Positions 7,476-13,859 of a DNA stretch of 13,859 nucleotides are shown in pieces (within the stretch, counting starts at the first letter, position 1; every line of letters begins with the position of its first letter). Source of the DNA: an uncultured Clostridium sp. (GTDB taxonomy: Bacteria > Bacillota > Clostridia > Clostridiales > Clostridiaceae). The translations under genes were made by a program, and so were the position numbers. The stretch spans positions 1 to 13,859 of the forward strand of contig NZ_CAAGHK010000066.1 of NCBI RefSeq assembly GCF_900769625.1, given 5' to 3'. The notes beneath the pieces were generated by a model. The model was not told the origin of the DNA. It saw only the letters and a list, made by a program, of their open reading frames with translations, and made no database searches.

Positions 7476-7574
7476 TTATAATGATATATGTAAAAAGCGA
7501 ATTTAATGTTATATTTTATGTAAAAATACAATAAAAAAGCATGTTTATCTCATAATAATACGAATAATTTTTAG

Positions 7575-7631
7575 GAATATGGGTATAATATTCGAAAATT
7601 GCTTTTAAAATATAGAGTGAAATGATATAAT
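7575..7631 (+). promoter_or_regulatory. Candidate fhs promoter region with small dyad
   Basis: Two possible -10 boxes are seen: TATAAT at 7584-7589, and an extended TGaTATAAT at 7623-7631. Neither has a good -35 at 17 bp; TTGCTT (7599-7604) lies 21 bp before the second. GAATAT (7575-7580) and ATATTC (7588-7593) form a dyad over the first -10, and CGAATA (7561-7566) can also match TATTCG (7589-7594). This could be an operator or chance in A/T-rich DNA. Confidence 0.35.
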
Positions 7632-7680
7632 TATTATACAATTAACAATGACAATATATCGTATCAGGGGGAATAGATAA

Positions 7681-9351
7681 ATGAAAAGTGATATTCAAAT
7701 AGCGCAAGAAGCAAAAATGGAACCAATAAAAAATATCGCCGAAAAAATGGGGCTTAGTGAAGATGATATTGAATACTATGGAAAGTATAAATGTAAAATA
7801 TCTTTAGATGTATATGATAAGGTTAAAGATAATAAAGATGGTAAATTAGTTTTAGTTACAGCTATAAATCCAACTCCAGCAGGAGAAGGAAAATCAACTG
7901 TAACAGTTGGGCTTGGTCAGGCTTTAAATAAGATGGGTAAAAATGCAGTTATAGCATTAAGAGAACCTTCTTTAGGACCTGTATTTGGTATTAAAGGAGG
8001 AGCAGCAGGTGGTGGATATGCTCAGGTTGTTCCTATGGAAGATATTAATCTTCACTTTACAGGAGATATGCATGCAATAACTTCTGCTAACAATTTATTA
8101 AGTGCAGCAATAGATAATCATATTCATCAAGGGAATGCTTTAAGAATAGATTCAAGAAGAATATTATTCAAAAGAGTAATTGATATGAATGATAGAGCAT
8201 TAAGACATATTGTTGTTGGAATGGGTGGAAAAGTTAATGGATTTGTAAGAGAAGATGGATTTACAATTACTGTTGCTTCAGAAATAATGGCTATATTATG
8301 TCTTGCAAGTGATTTAGAAGATTTAAAAGAAAGAATGGGTAATATATTAATTGCCTACAATTTAGATGGTGAACCTGTATATGCTAAACAGTTAGAAATT
8401 CAGGGTGCCATGGCATTATTGATGAAGGATGCAATAAAGCCTAATCTTGTTCAGACTTTAGAAAATACTCCTGCATTAATTCATGGAGGACCTTTTGCAA
8501 ATATAGCTCATGGATGTAACTCTATCATGGCAACTAAGCTTGCTTTAAAGCTTGGAGATGTTGCAATTACAGAAGCAGGTTTTGGTGCAGATCTTGGTGC
8601 TGAAAAGTTCTTTGATATCAAATGTAGATATGGAAACTTAAAACCTGAATGTGTAGTTATAGTTGCTACAATAAGAGCATTAAAACATCACGGTGGAGTA
8701 GGAAAAGCAGACTTAAATACTCCAAATGTTGAAGCGCTAGCAAAGGGAATTACAAACTTAGAAAAACAAATTGAAAATATTAAGAAATTTAATGTAACAC
8801 CAGTAGTTGCAATTAATAAATTTGTTTCAGATAGTGATGAAGAAGTTGCGTACATAAAAGAATTCTGCAATAAAATAGGCGTTAAGGTTGCTTTATCAGA
8901 CGTATGGGCTAAAGGTGGAGAAGGTGGAATTGAACTTGGAAATATCGTAATGGATATTTTAGAAAACAATTCTTCAGATTTTGCTCCAATTTATGATGAA
9001 AAAGCAACAATAGAGGAAAAAGTTTTAACTATAGCAAAAGAAATATATGGAGCAGTTAAAGTGAACTATACTCCAGCAGCTAAAAAACAGATAGCAGAAT
9101 TAGAAAAATTTAATTTAGATAGACTTCCAGTATGTATGGCTAAAACTCAATATTCTTTATCTGATAATGCAAGCCTTCTTGGTAGACCTGAAGGATTCGA
9201 AATTACTGTAAAAGAAGTAAGAGTTTCTAATGGTGCTGGATTTGTAGTAGTTCAGACTGGTGATATAATGACAATGCCAGGTCTGCCTAAAGTTCCAGCA
9301 GCTAATAAGATGGATGTTCTTAAGACTGGAGAAATAATAGGATTATTCTAA
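7681..9351 (+). CDS. fhs: Formate-tetrahydrofolate ligase (10-formyl-THF synthetase)
   Basis: The enzyme joins formate to tetrahydrofolate using ATP, giving 10-formyl-THF for purine synthesis, initiator-tRNA formylation and, in acetogens and purine fermenters, carbon metabolism. At 556 aa it matches the usual homotetrameric bacterial form. The nucleotide-binding loop TPAGEGKST is at 65-73, followed by family blocks such as REPSLGPVFGIKGGAAGGGYAQ (split here from one run: REPSLGPVFG, then IKGGAAGGGYAQ), FTGDMHAI and the C-terminal GDIMTMPGLPKVPAA. The start is clear: AGGGGGA (7666-7672) lies 8 nt before ATG 7681. It appears to be monocistronic, between the ftsH terminator plus repeat and the coaX promoter. 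The rest of the Wood-Ljungdahl methyl branch is not nearby. Confidence 0.97.
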   Translation: MKSDIQIAQEAKMEPIKNIAEKMGLSEDDIEYYGKYKCKISLDVYDKVKDNKDGKLVLVTAINPTPAGEGKSTVTVGLGQALNKMGKNAVIALREPSLGPVFGIKGGAAGGGYAQVVPMEDINLHFTGDMHAITSANNLLSAAIDNHIHQGNALRIDSRRILFKRVIDMNDRALRHIVVGMGGKVNGFVREDGFTITVASEIMAILCLASDLEDLKERMGNILIAYNLDGEPVYAKQLEIQGAMALLMKDAIKPNLVQTLENTPALIHGGPFANIAHGCNSIMATKLALKLGDVAITEAGFGADLGAEKFFDIKCRYGNLKPECVVIVATIRALKHHGGVGKADLNTPNVEALAKGITNLEKQIENIKKFNVTPVVAINKFVSDSDEEVAYIKEFCNKIGVKVALSDVWAKGGEGGIELGNIVMDILENNSSDFAPIYDEKATIEEKVLTIAKEIYGAVKVNYTPAAKKQIAELEKFNLDRLPVCMAKTQYSLSDNASLLGRPEGFEITVKEVRVSNGAGFVVVQTGDIMTMPGLPKVPAANKMDVLKTGEIIGLF

Positions 9352-9367
9352 AATGTCCGCTAAGCTA

Positions 9368-9395
9368 TTGACAAATAAGCAGAAATTGTTAAAAT
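9368..9395 (+). promoter_or_regulatory. Sigma-A promoter of coaX-dusB
   Basis: A perfect -35 TTGACA (9368-9373) is followed after 16 bp by TAAAAT (9390-9395), a 5/6 match to the -10. Initiation would be near 9402, upstream of the hairpin at 9427-9449, so that hairpin would be in the coaX leader. Confidence 0.6.
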
Positions 9396-9426
9396 TAAAT
9401 TGTTATTTTTAAGAAATTTCTAGATT

Positions 9427-9455
9427 AAAGCAGCTCTCAGGGCTGCTTTTAATTT
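9427..9455 (+). terminator. Terminator-like hairpin between fhs and coaX, possible attenuator
   Basis: AAAGCAGC (9427-9434) pairs with GCTGCTTT (9442-9449) around a 7-nt loop, and the following bases TAATTT give a broken T tract. It is the only hairpin that could end fhs transcription. It lies downstream of the coaX promoter and 30 nt before ATG 9480, so coaX transcripts would also have to pass it. Confidence 0.65.
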
Positions 9456-9479
9456 AACTATATTAAGGTGGTGCTTTTA

Positions 9480-10262
9480 ATGATCCTACTTGTAGATGCA
9501 GGTAATACCAACATTGTATTAGGTGTGCACGATGGAAAAGATTATATTGCAAGCTGGCGTATTTCTAGTGATGGAAATAAGACTTCTGATGAATATGGAA
9601 TACAGGTGATGCAGTTATTTAATTTTAGCAATATTGATCCTAAGGAAATCGAAGGAGTAATAGTTTCGTCTGTTGTTCCTAATATAATGCATTCTCTAGA
9701 AAATATGCTTAGAAAATGTTTCTGTCATGAGCCGATAATAGTTGGTCCAGGGATAAAAACAGGTATAAATATAAAATATGATAATCCAAGAGAAGTAGGA
9801 GCAGATAGAATAGTTAATGCTGTTGCCGCTTATGAAATATATAAAAGGCCAGTTATAATAATAGATTTTGGAACAGCAACTACATTCTGTGCGGTTAAAG
9901 GTAATGGTGATTATCTCGGAGGGTGTATATGTCCAGGAATAAGAATATCTTCTGATGCTTTATTTGAAAGAGCTGCAAAACTGCCAAGAGTAGAATTAGA
10001 AGTACCAAAGAGTGTAATATGTAAGAATACAGTTACAAGCATGCAGTCAGGTATTTTATTTGGCTATATTGGGCAAGTTGAATATATAGTAAAGAAAATG
10101 AAAGAAGAAATGAAAAAACTTAAAACTAATGAAGAACCAGTTGTAATTGCAACTGGAGGATTAGCCAACCTTATAGCTAAGGAAACAGATGCTATTGATA
10201 AGGTTGATTCGGAATTAACATTAGAGGGGTTAAAGATATTATACTATAAGAATAAGGAGTAA
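9480..10262 (+). CDS. coaX: Type III pantothenate kinase
   Basis: CoaX phosphorylates pantothenate, the first step of coenzyme A synthesis. The type III form belongs to the ASKHA fold, is not feedback-inhibited by CoA and typically needs a monovalent cation. The product of 260 aa shows the phosphate-1 motif DAGNTN (6-11), DNPREVGADR (101-110) with the pantothenate-site region, IDFGTATT (128-135), GGCICPG and the C-terminal ATGGLA. ATG 9480 is preferred because AAGGTGG (9465-9471) lies 8 nt before it; the GTG at 9468 is inside that Shine-Dalgarno sequence. dusB follows after 7 nt. The coaX-dusB neighbourhood resembles the Bacillus ftsH-coaX-dusB-lysS region, though hslO and the folate genes found there are absent. 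Confidence 0.96.
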   Translation: MILLVDAGNTNIVLGVHDGKDYIASWRISSDGNKTSDEYGIQVMQLFNFSNIDPKEIEGVIVSSVVPNIMHSLENMLRKCFCHEPIIVGPGIKTGINIKYDNPREVGADRIVNAVAAYEIYKRPVIIIDFGTATTFCAVKGNGDYLGGCICPGIRISSDALFERAAKLPRVELEVPKSVICKNTVTSMQSGILFGYIGQVEYIVKKMKEEMKKLKTNEEPVVIATGGLANLIAKETDAIDKVDSELTLEGLKILYYKNKE

Positions 10263-10269
10263 AGTATAA

Positions 10270-11235
10270 ATGAACATAGGAAATTTAACCTTTGAAAACA
10301 ATGTATTTCTAGCGCCAATGGCAGGTGTGACAGACATATCATTTAGAGGATTATGTAAGGAAATGGGCTGTGGTCTTGTTTACACGGAAATGGTCAGTGC
10401 AAAAGCATTATATTATGGAAGTGAAAATACGCAGAGCCTATTAAGAATTGCCGATGAGGAAAAGCCGGTTGCGGTTCAGATATTTGGCAGAGAGCCTGAT
10501 ATAATGGCAAAAATGGTGGAAGAACATTTTAATCACAGGGATGATATATGTATCATAGATATAAATATGGGCTGTCCAGCTCCTAAAATAGTTAAAAATG
10601 GAGAAGGTTCAGCACTTATGAAGGAACCAGAACTTGCATATGAAATAGTAAGAGCAATAAAAAAGGTTTCATCAAAACCTGTGACTGTAAAGTTCAGAAA
10701 AGGCTTTGATGATGAAAATATAAATGCAGTAGATTTTGCTAAAGGTATGGAGCAGGCTGGTGCTGATGCAGTTGCTATCCATGGTAGAACAAGAAAACAG
10801 ATGTATCAGGGAAAGGCTGATTGGGATATAATCAGACAAATAAAAGAAAATATTTCTATTCCCGTTATAGGAAATGGTGATGTGTTTACTCCAGAGGATG
10901 CATTGAAAATGAAAGAACTTACAAACTGTGATGGAATAATGATTGCTAGAGGAAGTCAGGGAAATCCTTGGCTTTTCAGACAGATTAAAGATGTACTTGA
11001 AGGGAGAATTCCAAAAGAAGTAAGCAATAGAGAACGTGTTGAAATGTGTCTCAGACATTATGAACTTGCCATAAAGTATGACGGTGAATATAAAGCGATA
11101 AGAGAAATGAGAAAACACGCTTCATGGTACATTAAAGGCCTTCCAAAATGTACTGAGATAAGAAATGAAATCAATATATTAGATGACAGCAGTGAGGTTA
11201 TGCGTATATTAAAAGAGTACAGTGAGCAGATATAA
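10270..11235 (+). CDS. dusB: tRNA-dihydrouridine synthase, DusB type
   Basis: This flavoenzyme reduces uridines in the tRNA D-loop to dihydrouridine with NADPH and FMN. The 321 aa open with FLAPMAGVTDISFR, the FMN-binding start of the TIM barrel. DINMGCPAPK carries the catalytic Cys102, HGRTR begins at H171, and GNGDV and IMIARGSQGNPW form the phosphate-binding end of the barrel. A C-terminal helical domain (about 245-321) binds tRNA. The Shine-Dalgarno AAGGAG (10254-10259) lies in the last codons of coaX and the genes are 7 nt apart, so they form one operon. Assignment to DusB rather than another Dus subgroup rests on overall resemblance and on synteny with Bacillus dusB. No clear terminator follows. 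Confidence 0.93.
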   Translation: MNIGNLTFENNVFLAPMAGVTDISFRGLCKEMGCGLVYTEMVSAKALYYGSENTQSLLRIADEEKPVAVQIFGREPDIMAKMVEEHFNHRDDICIIDINMGCPAPKIVKNGEGSALMKEPELAYEIVRAIKKVSSKPVTVKFRKGFDDENINAVDFAKGMEQAGADAVAIHGRTRKQMYQGKADWDIIRQIKENISIPVIGNGDVFTPEDALKMKELTNCDGIMIARGSQGNPWLFRQIKDVLEGRIPKEVSNRERVEMCLRHYELAIKYDGEYKAIREMRKHASWYIKGLPKCTEIRNEINILDDSSEVMRILKEYSEQI

Positions 11236-11387
11236 AATATATTTTTAGTCACAGGTATTAGTTATCATTCATAAGAATATAGATAGTATAGATTTTATTG
11301 GAGATGATATACTATAGAGGAGTATAATTAAGACTTATTGATGAATATTGAACGACTGAAACAGGAGATTACTTTAACTTGCTTTTA
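11236..11387. other. Non-coding gap between dusB and the greA promoter
   Basis: I see no gene here. TATACT (11308-11313) can pair with AGTATA (11321-11326), but no T tract follows, so no convincing dusB terminator exists and some read-through into greA is possible. A 16-codon frame from ATG 11341 has no correctly spaced ribosome binding site. Confidence 0.4.
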
Positions 11388-11416
11388 TTGACATATCATA
11401 TAGGCTGATTTATAAT
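11388..11416 (+). promoter_or_regulatory. Perfect-consensus sigma-A promoter of greA-lysS
   Basis: TTGACA (11388-11393) and TATAAT (11411-11416) are separated by exactly 17 bp. Its strength is comparable by sequence to the tRNA-Leu promoter. Initiation near 11423 gives a leader of about 168 nt before greA. Confidence 0.85.
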
Positions 11417-11422
11417 TAGTTA

Positions 11423-11590
11423 AATGATTTCAAGGTTAGAGGGCTGTTTGAGGTCGGCTTAACAGAAATATTATGTAAGATAACTCTGTTGTATAAACAG
11501 AGTTTATGTGAGTTAATTAAGAATATGCTCGCTTTTGATATGAGCAGACATTAAAATAAATTATAGAGGTTTTAAAGGGGAGTACAGCAT
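11423..11590 (+). promoter_or_regulatory. Long structured 5' leader of greA-lysS
   Basis: The leader has a perfect 9-bp hairpin, AACTCTGTT (11482-11490) with AACAGAGTT (11496-11504), and a weaker stem TGCTC (11526-11530)/GAGCA (11542-11546). AACAG (11461-11465) could pair with CTGTT at 11444-11448, or with CTGTT at 11486-11490 in competition with the main hairpin. No T tract follows the hairpins, so they are not terminators. No T-box sequence (GGGTGGNACCGCG) is present. The Shine-Dalgarno AAAGGGGAG is at 11574-11582. Confidence 0.5.
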
Positions 11591-12076
11591 ATGAGCGAAA
11601 ACAAAAAACAATATGTAATGACTTACGAAGGTGTAAAAAAGTTAGAAAACGAATTGGAATATTTAAAAACAGTTAAAAGAAAAGAAATAACTGAAAAAAT
11701 AAAAGTTGCTTTAGGATATGGGGATTTAAGTGAAAATTCAGAATACGATGAGGCTAAAAACGACCAGGCATTCACAGAAGGAAGAATTGTTACTTTAGAA
11801 AATATGTTAAAGAATGCTGTTGTTGTTGATGAATCAGAAATACCAAATGATGTTGTTTCAGTTGGTTCAAAAGTTAAAGTAAAAGATTATGAATTTGACG
11901 AAGAAGTTGAATATTCAATTGTAGGGTCAGCAGAAGCAGATCCTATGAATTTTAAAATATCAAATGAATCACCAGTTGGAAGTGCTTTAATAGGCAAAAA
12001 GATAGGCGAAATAGTAGAAGTACAAATTCCAGATGGAGTGAACAAGTTTGAAATACTAGGAATAAGTAGAAGTTAA
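11591..12076 (+). CDS. greA: Transcription elongation factor GreA
   Basis: GreA enters the secondary channel of RNA polymerase and stimulates cleavage of backtracked RNA so that stalled complexes resume. At 161 aa it is close to the 158 aa of the E. coli protein. The N-terminal antiparallel coiled coil spans roughly residues 10-78, and its tip GYGDLSENSEYDEAK carries the acidic residues D45 and E48, equivalent to E. coli D41 and E44, that act in cleavage. The C-terminal FKBP-like globular domain (about 85-161) includes the family block NFKISNESPVGSALIGKK. The tip and the basic helix are intact, so it is a functional GreA and not a Gfh-type inhibitor. lysS follows 14 nt later and is probably cotranscribed. 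Confidence 0.97.
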   Translation: MSENKKQYVMTYEGVKKLENELEYLKTVKRKEITEKIKVALGYGDLSENSEYDEAKNDQAFTEGRIVTLENMLKNAVVVDESEIPNDVVSVGSKVKVKDYEFDEEVEYSIVGSAEADPMNFKISNESPVGSALIGKKIGEIVEVQIPDGVNKFEILGISRS

Positions 12077-12090
12077 TTGGAGGTACAGTA

Positions 12091-13596
12091 ATGTCAACAG
12101 AAGAAATGAGTATGCAGGAGTTAGAATCTCAATTTAGTGAACAAGAAGGTTTAAGAAGAGAGAAACTAGCTGAATTACAAAAAGCAGGGAAAGATCCATT
12201 TGACGTTTATAAGGTAGACAGAACTCATACAACTGCAGAAGTTAAGGCTAACTATGCAGAAGTAGAAGGTAAAGAAGTAACAGTTGCTGGTAGAATTATA
12301 TCTAAAAGAGGTCAAGGAAAGGTTGTATTCTCAGATATATATGATTTAGATGGAAAAATACAATTATTCTTGAAGATAGATAAAGTTGGAGAAGAAAACT
12401 TAAAAGAATACAAGACTTTTGATATTGGTGACTGGGTAGCAGCTACTGGTGAAGTATTCACTACTCAAAGAGGAGAAATATCAATCAATGTTAACTCTTT
12501 TGAATTAACATGTAAGTCATTAAAACCACTACCAGAAAAATGGCATGGTTTAAAAGATCCAGACTTAAGATACAGACAAAGAGAATTAGATATCATAACT
12601 AATGCAGAAGTTAAAGATACATTTATTAAGAGAAGCAGAATTATATCAGCTATGAGAGAATTCTTAGACAATAAAGGATTCTTAGAAGTAGAAACTCCAA
12701 TTCTTTCTCCAATTGCAGGTGGAGCAGCTGCTAAACCATTCATAACACACCATAACACTTTAGATATGGATATGTACTTAAGAGTAGCTCCAGAATTATA
12801 TCTTAAGAGATTAATAGTTGCTGGATTTGAAAAAGTTTATGAAATCGGAAGAAACTTTAGAAATGAAGGAATGTCAGTAAGACATAACCCTGAATTTACT
12901 GCAATAGAGTTATATGAAGCATACTCAGATTACAATGACATGATGGAAATCACAGAAAATATGGTTGCTTATATCTGTGAAAAGGTAAATGGAACTACTA
13001 AGGTTACATATCAAGGAACAGAAATAGATTTCATGCCACCATGGAGAAGAGTTACTATGGTTGATGCAGTAAAAGAATATGCAGGTGTAGATTTTGCTAC
13101 AATTAATTCTGACGAAGAAGCACAAGCGATAGCTAAGGAAAAGAACTTAGAATTTCCTAAGCCATTAAATACAGTAACTAAGGGTGAAGTTCTTAATGCT
13201 TTATATGAAGAATTTGGTGAAGCTAAAATGATTCAACCAACATTTGTTATGGATTATCCAGTAGAAAACTCACCTCTTACTAAGAAGAAGAGAGGAAATG
13301 CAGCATTTACTGAAAGATTCGAAGTATTTGTATTTGGTAGAGAATTAGGTAATGCATACTCAGAATTAAATGATCCTATAGTTCAAAGACAAAGATTTGA
13401 ACAACAAGCTAAAAAAAGAGAATTAGGTGATGATGAAGCATACATGCTTGATGAACAATTCATGAGTGCTTTAGAAACAGGCATGCCACCAACTGGAGGA
13501 TTAGGAATAGGAGTAGATAGACTTATAATGTTCTTAACTGATTCAGCATCTATAAGAGACGTTATATTATTCCCAACAATGAAACCTCAAAAATAG
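12091..13596 (+). CDS. lysS: Lysyl-tRNA synthetase, class II
   Basis: LysRS charges tRNA-Lys in the cytoplasm as a homodimer. The 501 aa contain an N-terminal OB-fold anticodon-binding domain (about 60-150, VTVAGRIISKRGQGKVVFSD) and the class II catalytic core. Motif 1 is around FLEVETPILSPIAGGAAAKP, motif 2 is RNFRNEG (254-260) followed by RHNPEFTAIELYEAY, and motif 3 is GLGIGVDRLIMF (about 470-481). The start is firm: GGAGG (12079-12083) lies 7 nt before ATG 12091. It is the distal gene of greA-lysS, a pairing common in clostridia, and no separate promoter or T-box is seen before it. It is the standard class IIb enzyme, not the class I form found in some bacteria. Confidence 0.98.
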   Translation: MSTEEMSMQELESQFSEQEGLRREKLAELQKAGKDPFDVYKVDRTHTTAEVKANYAEVEGKEVTVAGRIISKRGQGKVVFSDIYDLDGKIQLFLKIDKVGEENLKEYKTFDIGDWVAATGEVFTTQRGEISINVNSFELTCKSLKPLPEKWHGLKDPDLRYRQRELDIITNAEVKDTFIKRSRIISAMREFLDNKGFLEVETPILSPIAGGAAAKPFITHHNTLDMDMYLRVAPELYLKRLIVAGFEKVYEIGRNFRNEGMSVRHNPEFTAIELYEAYSDYNDMMEITENMVAYICEKVNGTTKVTYQGTEIDFMPPWRRVTMVDAVKEYAGVDFATINSDEEAQAIAKEKNLEFPKPLNTVTKGEVLNALYEEFGEAKMIQPTFVMDYPVENSPLTKKKRGNAAFTERFEVFVFGRELGNAYSELNDPIVQRQRFEQQAKKRELGDDEAYMLDEQFMSALETGMPPTGGLGIGVDRLIMFLTDSASIRDVILFPTMKPQK

Positions 13597-13604
13597 AAAT
13601 GAAT

Positions 13605-13668
13605 TTAACTTATATGTGTTGTTAAGTTAATATATTAAGGTCTGCATTAAAAAATGCAGACCTTTTTT
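13605..13668 (+). terminator. Rho-independent terminator of greA-lysS, with a preceding hairpin
   Basis: The terminator proper is a 12-bp stem, AAGGTCTGCATT (13637-13648) with AATGCAGACCTT (13653-13664), an AAAA loop and six T (13663-13668). Just upstream TTAACTTA (13605-13612) pairs with TAAGTTAA (13623-13630), a second, A/T-rich hairpin that may protect the 3' end. Confidence 0.9.
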
Positions 13669-13730
13669 GAGTTATATGCTTAAGTAATTAAATAAATATA
13701 TATTAATGAAAATAAATTAGTAAAAAAGTA

Positions 13731-13758
13731 TTGCATAAAATAAAAAATCTGTTATAAT
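13731..13758 (+). promoter_or_regulatory. Candidate promoter of tRNA-Asn
   Basis: A perfect -10 TATAAT (13753-13758) lies 16 bp after TTGCAT (13731-13736), which matches the -35 only in its first three bases. Initiation near 13765 would leave about 11 nt to the tRNA. Confidence 0.5.
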
Positions 13759-13775
13759 AAATTAAGTAATGACGT

Positions 13776-13850
<75 letters not shown>

Positions 13851-13859
13851 TTTTTTTTA

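Noticed and set aside
7476..7680. THF riboswitch before fhs
   Set aside because: The sequence is A/T-rich with no G-rich THF riboswitch core. Only promoter-like motifs are seen.
11341..11391. Short ORF of 16 codons (MNIERLKQEITLTCFY) upstream of greA
   Set aside because: GAGGAG is about 18 nt from the ATG, which is too far. The frame ends inside the -35 box of the greA promoter and no family is recognised.
11423..11590. T-box or other known riboswitch controlling greA-lysS
   Set aside because: The T-box consensus is missing, no terminator with a T tract is present and no known riboswitch core is recognisable.
981..13596. A new multi-gene system
   Set aside because: Every large gene belongs to a well-known core family, in an order conserved in clostridia. 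There are no unassigned large ORFs.

Overview
The window is low-GC Firmicute DNA: A+T-rich throughout, AGA/ATA/TTA codons dominate, and ribosome binding sites are strong and purine-rich. The gene order spoIIE-tilS-hpt-ftsH-fhs-coaX-dusB-greA-lysS fits a spore-forming Clostridium sensu stricto. From memory, C. acetobutylicum has the same order, and Bacillus subtilis has a related order (spoIIE, tilS, hprT, ftsH, coaX, dusB, lysS). I would place it near the C. butyricum/C. beijerinckii group, but the species is an inference.

Layout. 1-184: tRNA-Leu(UAA) with a perfect-consensus promoter and a terminator. 186-980: accessory intergenic DNA holding copy 1 of a 114-115 bp dispersed repeat, an inverted repeat, the 3' relic of an AEC-family transporter gene with its terminator still attached, and the spoIIE promoter. 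996-7359: spoIIE, then tilS-hpt-ftsH, closed by a terminator. 7361-7475: copy 2 of the repeat, again directly behind a terminator. 7681-9351: fhs as a single gene. 9368-11235: coaX-dusB, with a terminator-like hairpin between the promoter and coaX. 11236-11590: a non-coding stretch with a perfect-consensus promoter and a leader of about 168 nt. 11591-13668: greA-lysS and its terminator. 13731-13850: tRNA-Asn(GUU) with its promoter.

The genes are almost all core functions. SpoIIE starts forespore sigma-F activation. TilS and DusB modify tRNA, and LysRS charges tRNA-Lys. Hpt salvages purines, FtsH is the membrane quality-control protease, Fhs feeds one-carbon units into folate, CoaX starts coenzyme A synthesis, and GreA rescues stalled RNA polymerase. 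All genes are on the + strand.

I see no new multi-gene system. The features most worth a second look are non-coding: the repeat found twice behind terminators with stem-preserving changes, the transporter relic beside it, the hairpin in the coaX leader, the structured greA leader, a 21-bp-spaced spoIIE promoter of the Spo0A-dependent type, and a tRNA-Asn with an imperfect T stem. Three annotated starts were revised: GTG 996 for spoIIE, TTG 3523 for tilS, and ATG 9480 for coaX.
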